Shown: one piece after another, positions 21,583 to 26,034 of the stretch
How positions within the stretch are numbered: the stretch's first letter is position 1
Layout of the letters: each line of letters starts with the position of its first letter
Origin: Clarireedia homoeocarpa
Taxonomy: Eukaryota > Ascomycota > Leotiomycetes > Helotiales > Rutstroemiaceae
Length of the DNA: 26,034 nucleotides
Direction of reading: 5' to 3'
NCBI GenBank assembly: GCA_001465935.1
Contig: LNKV01000108.1
Location: 1 to 26,034, forward strand
Program-made: the position numbers and the translations under genes
Notes under the pieces: model-generated
The model's database searches: none
The model's input: only the letters and a program-made list of their open reading frames with translations
What the model was told of the DNA's origin: nothing

Positions 21583-22140
21583 ATGTCTCCCTTATCTTCT
21601 ACACAGCTTCCTCTACATTGCCCGATTATCAAATATGCATATGCTGGCCATCGCATACTATACTGTAAAAGCTGCAGCTCGATCGTGTTTCCAGCAACCC
21701 TACGGCGACATTTAGGTGATATGCACTCTAGCCTCTCGGTCAAGGTCCGACGGCAGATTGCTAGTTTCTATGAAGCTGACGTCGATGACCTTGTCTCCAA
21801 GGATACCCATGCGGCTTTACCTCTCCCGCAAGATGATTTACCTCCCTTGCCCTTTCTCCCAACATACAGCGGGTTCGCTTGTGGCTATATAGACAGCTGT
21901 CGGTTCTTAACTAGGAGCTATAAGATGATCCGGTGCCACTTGAATAAAGAGCATGGAATATATCGAGCCGATTGTCCGTCTCATATCCGTCACGTTCACC
22001 TCCAGAGCTGGTATTCAACGACACGCGCTCAGTACTGGACCGTGCGAAGCCAAGAGGGAGAGGAGGATGTGACGGTCCTGGTAGGCCCACACCATGAGCA
22101 CGTGATTACATCACCTGACGTCCTACGTGGCTCTATATAA
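21583..22140 (+). CDS. Small two-zinc-finger protein, DUF3505/OrsD-like
   Basis: A single open frame of 185 residues. It has two C2H2-like units. One is CKSC...H...H at about residues 28-48 (C-x2-C-x11-H-x4-H). The other is C-x5-C-x12-H-x4-H at about 100-124, containing CRFLTRSYKMIRCHL and EHG. The pattern, with the LP..HRIL start and a W..TTRAQYW stretch after the second finger, resembles the DUF3505 domain of fungal OrsD-like proteins. Those proteins are usually several hundred residues longer, so this is either a short family member or an N-terminal fragment ended by a stop at 22138. The gene may have no introns. Function unknown; nucleic-acid binding is only inferred from the fingers. Confidence 0.6.
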   Translation: MSPLSSTQLPLHCPIIKYAYAGHRILYCKSCSSIVFPATLRRHLGDMHSSLSVKVRRQIASFYEADVDDLVSKDTHAALPLPQDDLPPLPFLPTYSGFACGYIDSCRFLTRSYKMIRCHLNKEHGIYRADCPSHIRHVHLQSWYSTTRAQYWTVRSQEGEEDVTVLVGPHHEHVITSPDVLRGSI

Positions 22141-23613
22141 GAATCCTCCTTTCACTCAGATTAGATTCTCTTTTCTCCTTAGCTTTAGATTCTCTAGTGT
22201 AGGAAATAGCAGTCTTTTTACCGTTCCCTCACAGAGGAGGCAGCACGGAAGGAATGGTTTGAGTTGCAGTACTGCATGTCATCGACGATAAGGGCTTATC
22301 GAAAGTGCTAATCACGATAGATTAGGTCATAAATTTAAAGTTCTATCTGCGATCCTCTTGACTGCCACAAGCGCCCTCAAGGTGGTTCGTGCGAGGCACT
22401 TTTCAGTACAATTTTAAGCTATATTAAGCACTTTTTTGGTGAGAATATTAATATAAGTTATATTTAAATCAACTTTTGAGATTAGAGTGTAATAAAAGAT
22501 ACAGTATAATGACTGGTTGTAATTGTCGATTTAATACATTGATACTTTTATACTCCACTTCATGCTTGGGATGAACATTTGGGCAGGATGTGGTCTATGC
22601 ATTGGCGGACGGGGCCCCTGCACTGGCGGACGGGCCCCTACACTGACTGACTTGGTCTGTGCATGGGCTCACCCCATCAAAAATCGACGACGACAACTCT
22701 CTTGTCGGATAACTTACCTTTGGATGGGGTTCTGGGGGAAAATGCAACAGGGTTGGAATCACATCGGTTGGACTTAATTCATACTCAAATTTGAACCTCA
22801 TCCAAGCACGTTATGACCTAACCCTAATAAATGGACTTGACCCCCTCGGCAAAAGCGACCAATAAACAAGCGAGTAAATGGACTTGAGGTCAGATTCATT
22901 TAGGAATAAGGAGTAGAAATAGGGTTTTACTAATCGACCGCCGATTTTTACTAATCGACCGCGGACCTACCTTTATGTATACTACATCGGAATGTATAAT
23001 TTTACTATAGTATATCCAAATTAAATGCTCAGTAATATCACAATCAATTATTATAGCAAAAAAGTGTTACGATTTAGATACAGTAGGCTTCGATTCCGAT
23101 GTCCTCTTTGTACACTCTCTTGAGTTTTATATACGCCACACTTCGTCAGCACTAGAATGATTCTAGTTAGTTGTTTCTGTGTCATCATTGACAGCCTCAG
23201 GTTATAGACTGCCGCTCTTAGTCTTATATACTTCTATAGTCAAGTAGCAGGGATATATGGTAGCAATGCCCGCTGATAGTGTTTTCTCATTACAGTACTT
23301 GAATATTCGGAGTTACTATATTGTAGGAAGACTTCTATAAGTAATTCGTACAAAGTGATCACCTTAGCTGCCTCTGGCTTGTTCTATTTATTTGTTCAAA
23401 TAGGATAGTAACTTAGTTGTGTTTAGATGCACTAAGATCTGGTACCTGATAATTCTGGAAGATATTAGAAACTGAGTGGCAATTTAACTTATCATAAACA
23501 GAACAACTCCCCTGAGACTCTCTGTGAAATAAAGATAAAATGAAAAAGCAATATAATAAGAAGATAGTACAGGGAAAATAATGATTAAAACCCTATACTC
23601 TATATACAGTATA
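22141..23613. other. Gene-free AT-rich stretch with small repeats
   Basis: I see no gene in these ~1,470 bases. Items of note: a palindrome CGATAAGGGCTTATCG near 22285; two GC-rich tandem units GGCGGACGGGGCCCCTGCACT / GGCGGACGGGCCCCTACACT near 22603-22643; the dispersed repeat at 22843-22916; and a tandem pair of TTTTTACTAATCGACCGC-like units near 22924 and 22948. Composition becomes very A/T-rich toward the 3' end of the WD40 gene. Confidence 0.5.
22843..22916 (-). repeat. Short dispersed repeat, copy 2 (inverted mate of 7704-7776)
   Basis: Its reverse complement matches 7704-7776 at most positions. The motif AAATGGACTTGA at 22877 occurs again just outside the copy, at 22839, and at 7717 in copy 1, so a larger nested element may once have been present. 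Confidence 0.75.
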
Positions 23614-26034
23614 TTACAGAAACTTTGACGTATTCGTAAATTCAAAAAATGAAATTCTCCCAGAACTTTGCCCCAGAACAACAAATCCACGATAAATAGC
23701 AACAACCATTGTGCGATACTCAGAAGGCAGCCAGAGAATATTTACACCACCTTCCATGACCCAGTTATTTGATACAACTAGAGTATGTGGTAGCATCAGA
23801 TTATCTGACTCGGACACTACCTGTATACCATCAAGCGAGAAGGCGACTGAGTTAACCTCGCTGGTATAGCTCTCGAGTGTTGGAAGAATCTGCTCTCCTG
23901 TTGCTATATCCCAGACCCGTACTGTCCTATCGTAAGATCGAGAAACTACCTGCTTACCATCAGACGAGAAGGCGACTGAGTAGACCTCGCTAGTGTGGTC
24001 CTCGAGCGTTGGAAGAACCTGCTCTCCTGTTGCTATATCCCAGACCCGTACTGTCATATCGTAAGATCCAGATACTATCTGTTTGCTATCAGGCGAAAAG
24101 GCGACTGAGCTGACCCCGTTAGTATGGCCCTCGAGTGTTGGAAGAATCTGCTCTCCTGTTACTATATCCCAGACCCGTACTGTGTTATCATTAGATCCAG
24201 ATACTATCTGCTTGCTATCAGGCGAGAAGGCGACTGAATTGACCTCGCTGGTATGGCCCTCGAGTGTTGGAAGAATCTGCTCTCCTGTTGCTATATCCCA
24301 GACCTGCACTGTACAGTCCTTAGATCCGGATACTATCTGCTTGCTATCGGGCGAGAAGGCGACTGAGCTGACCTCTCTAGTATGACCCTCGAGTGTTGGA
24401 AGAATCTGCTCTCCTGTTGCTATATTCCAGAGCCGCACTGTTTTATCCCAAGATCCAGACACCACCTGTATATTATCAGGCGAGAAGGCGACTGAGCTGA
24501 CCTCTCTAGTATGACCCTCGAGTATTGGAAGAACCTGCTCTCCTGTTGCTACATTCCAGACCCGTACTGTTTTATCCCAAGATCCAGACACCACCTGCTT
24601 GCCATCCGGCGAGAACGCGACTGAGCTGACCCATTCTTTATGGCCCTCGAGCGTTGGAAGAATCTGCTCTTCTATTACTATATCCCAGACCCGCACTGTC
24701 TTATCCGAAGATCCAGACACCACCTGCTTGCCATCAGGCGAGAAGGCTACTGAATCGGCTGAACTGGTATGGCCTTCGAGCGTTGGAAGAATTTGCTTTC
24801 CTGTTGCTATGTCCCAGACCCGCACTGTGTTATCATCAGATCCAGACGCCACCTGCTTGCCATCGGGCGAGAAGGCGACTGAGCAGACAGAGTTCGTATG
24901 GCCCTCGAGTGTTAGAGGAACCCGCTCTCCTCTTGCTATATCCCAGACCTGTACTGTATAATCCAAAGATCCAAATACTACCTGCTTGCTATCAGGCGAG
25001 AAGGCGAGTGAGTGGACCGAACTGGTATAGCCTGCGAGTGTTGGAAGAATCTGCTCTCCTGTTGCTATATTCCAAAGCCGTACTATGTTATCCTCAGATC
25101 CAGATACTATCTGATTACTATCAGGCGAGAAAGCGACTGAGTAGACCTCTCTAGTATGGCCCTCGAGTGTTGGCTGAATCTGCTGTCCTGTTGCTATATC
25201 CCAGAGCCGTACTGTCTTATCCCGAGATCCAGAGACTATCTGTTTACCATCAGGCGAGAAAGCGACTGAGCTGACCGAACTAGTATGGCCCTTGAGCGTT
25301 GGAATAACCTGCTTTCCTGTTGCTATATTCCAAAGCCGTACTGTTTTATCCAAAGATCCAGATACTACGTGCTTGCTATCAGGTGAGAAGGCGACTGAGG
25401 TAACCCAGTCTTTATGGCCCTCGAGCGTTGGAATAACCTGCTCTCCTGTTGCTACATTCCAAACCCGCACTGTGTTATCATCAGATCCAGACGCCACCTG
25501 CTTGCCATCAGGCGAGAAGGCGACTGAGCTGACCGCGCTAGTATGGCCCTCGAGCGTTTGTAACATAGCGTTCCAATGTGGTTCTACTATCGGCTTTTGC
25601 TGAATCCAAGGAGGAATACACTGCTCGAATGTTTTTCGGACAATGCTCTTTTCTGGGGCAAAGACAAGGGCCGAGCAATAAGATTGAAGAGGCGTCTGCT
25701 CAATAACTAATCGGTTGTATAGAACAAACCTCTTTGCATCATATACAAATGCACATAGATTGGGACTTTCACTGGCCTTACTAAATTAGCTAGGGTTTTC
25801 TAACTATATCTTAAATTGTTGCTTAAAATCACACAGAAACTTACCTGTACCCAGTCCTCGAGCTTTCTAATCATTACTACACCATTTGCGAAGCTTCTCA
25901 TTAGACTTAGTGCTTCGAACCAGTAAAGGAAACTCTGATATAAAAACTTATAAACTGAGCCACTGTCCGTGAGGTCGTTATTAGAGTTGCCTCCAGTATT
26001 TGAGTCTAATAGATGGTCAACCCAATAGAGACAA
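23614..26034 (-). CDS. NACHT-WD40 NLR (HET-D/E type), C-terminal part, partial at right edge
   Basis: Visible exons are >26034-25845 and 25776-23614; the 68-nt intron (GTAAGT to TAAG) restores frame. The first part is the linker typical of fungal NACHT-WD40 proteins (CLYWVDHLL, FLYWFEALSLMR, then DAKRFVLYNRLVIEQTPLQ and CSALVFAPEKSIVRKTFEQC). It is followed by a WD40 array from about 25560: 13 complete 42-residue blades of the form TLEGHTSxVxSVAFSPDGKQ ... GSxDxTVRVWDIATGEQ plus a worn fourteenth, then a C-terminal tail SSGRISFFEFTNTSKFL. Fourteen blades would make two seven-bladed propellers. The NACHT and N-terminal effector domains lie beyond the window. Known relatives (Podospora het-d/het-e) recognise partner proteins through WD40 repeats and trigger incompatibility. 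Blades differ at only a few positions. Confidence 0.94.
23820..25566 (-). repeat. WD40-coding tandem array, 126-bp unit
   Basis: About 14 direct repeats of 126 bp (42 codons) encode WD40 blades. Conserved core strings such as TTCTCGCCTGATGG and GTTTGGGATATAGC (coding strand) recur in nearly every unit. Blades differ mostly in the residues right after GHT and in the DxT turn. The last unit (near 23830) is worn. Confidence 0.9.

Noticed and set aside
24083..25603. Plus-strand open frames over the WD40 array
   Set aside because: Antisense shadows of the 126-bp WD40 repeats.

Overview
The window is from a filamentous ascomycete (Pezizomycotina). All six non-transposon genes here are of fungal type. 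Most of them carry short (47-68 nt) GT-AG introns whose removal restores family-consistent reading frames, and one decayed gene has a 117-nt intron. The mobile elements are Fot1/pogo and Tc1/mariner relics with premature stops of the kind expected from repeat-induced point mutation (RIP). The genus cannot be told from the sequence alone.

Layout. 1-4264 (minus): a large NOD-like receptor (NLR) with a nucleoside-phosphorylase-like head, a NACHT ATPase and at least 15 ankyrin repeats, running off the left edge. 4957-6959: a decayed Fot1/pogo transposon with inverted ends and a TA target duplication. 6961-8185: a graveyard with the C-terminal piece of a GH18 chitinase, unidentified coding scraps and a short dispersed repeat. 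8186-10528 (plus): an intact three-exon TPR-SET protein. 10763-11365: a Tc1/mariner relic. 11767-14468: an intron-containing fragment of an NFX1-type helicase/AAA+ protein, cut at both ends beside P-loop motifs and lying between two same-orientation copies of a dispersed repeat (a third copy is at 21241). 15243-16161 (minus): a two-exon DUF6594-type membrane protein. 16308-17310: degenerate ~145-bp tandem repeats in the shared upstream region of the DUF6594 gene and the next NLR. 17457-20824 (plus): a second, complete PNP-NACHT-ankyrin NLR, with introns at the same places as the first. 21583-22140: a small C2H2 (DUF3505/OrsD-like) protein. 22141-23613: AT-rich, gene-free DNA. 23614-26034 (minus): the C-terminal part of a NACHT-WD40 (HET-D/E-type) NLR with about 14 WD40 blades.

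Together this looks like an accessory, transposon-rich immune-receptor neighbourhood. It holds three STAND/NLR receptors with repetitive sensor domains, separated by decayed mobile DNA and captured gene pieces. The most notable signals are: the exact 714-bp (seven-ankyrin) higher-order duplication, which shows no RIP scars although nearby elements do; the captured helicase/AAA+ fragment between repeat copies; the head-to-head DUF6594/NLR pair with a repeat-built intergenic region; and a changed nucleoside-site residue in the second NLR.
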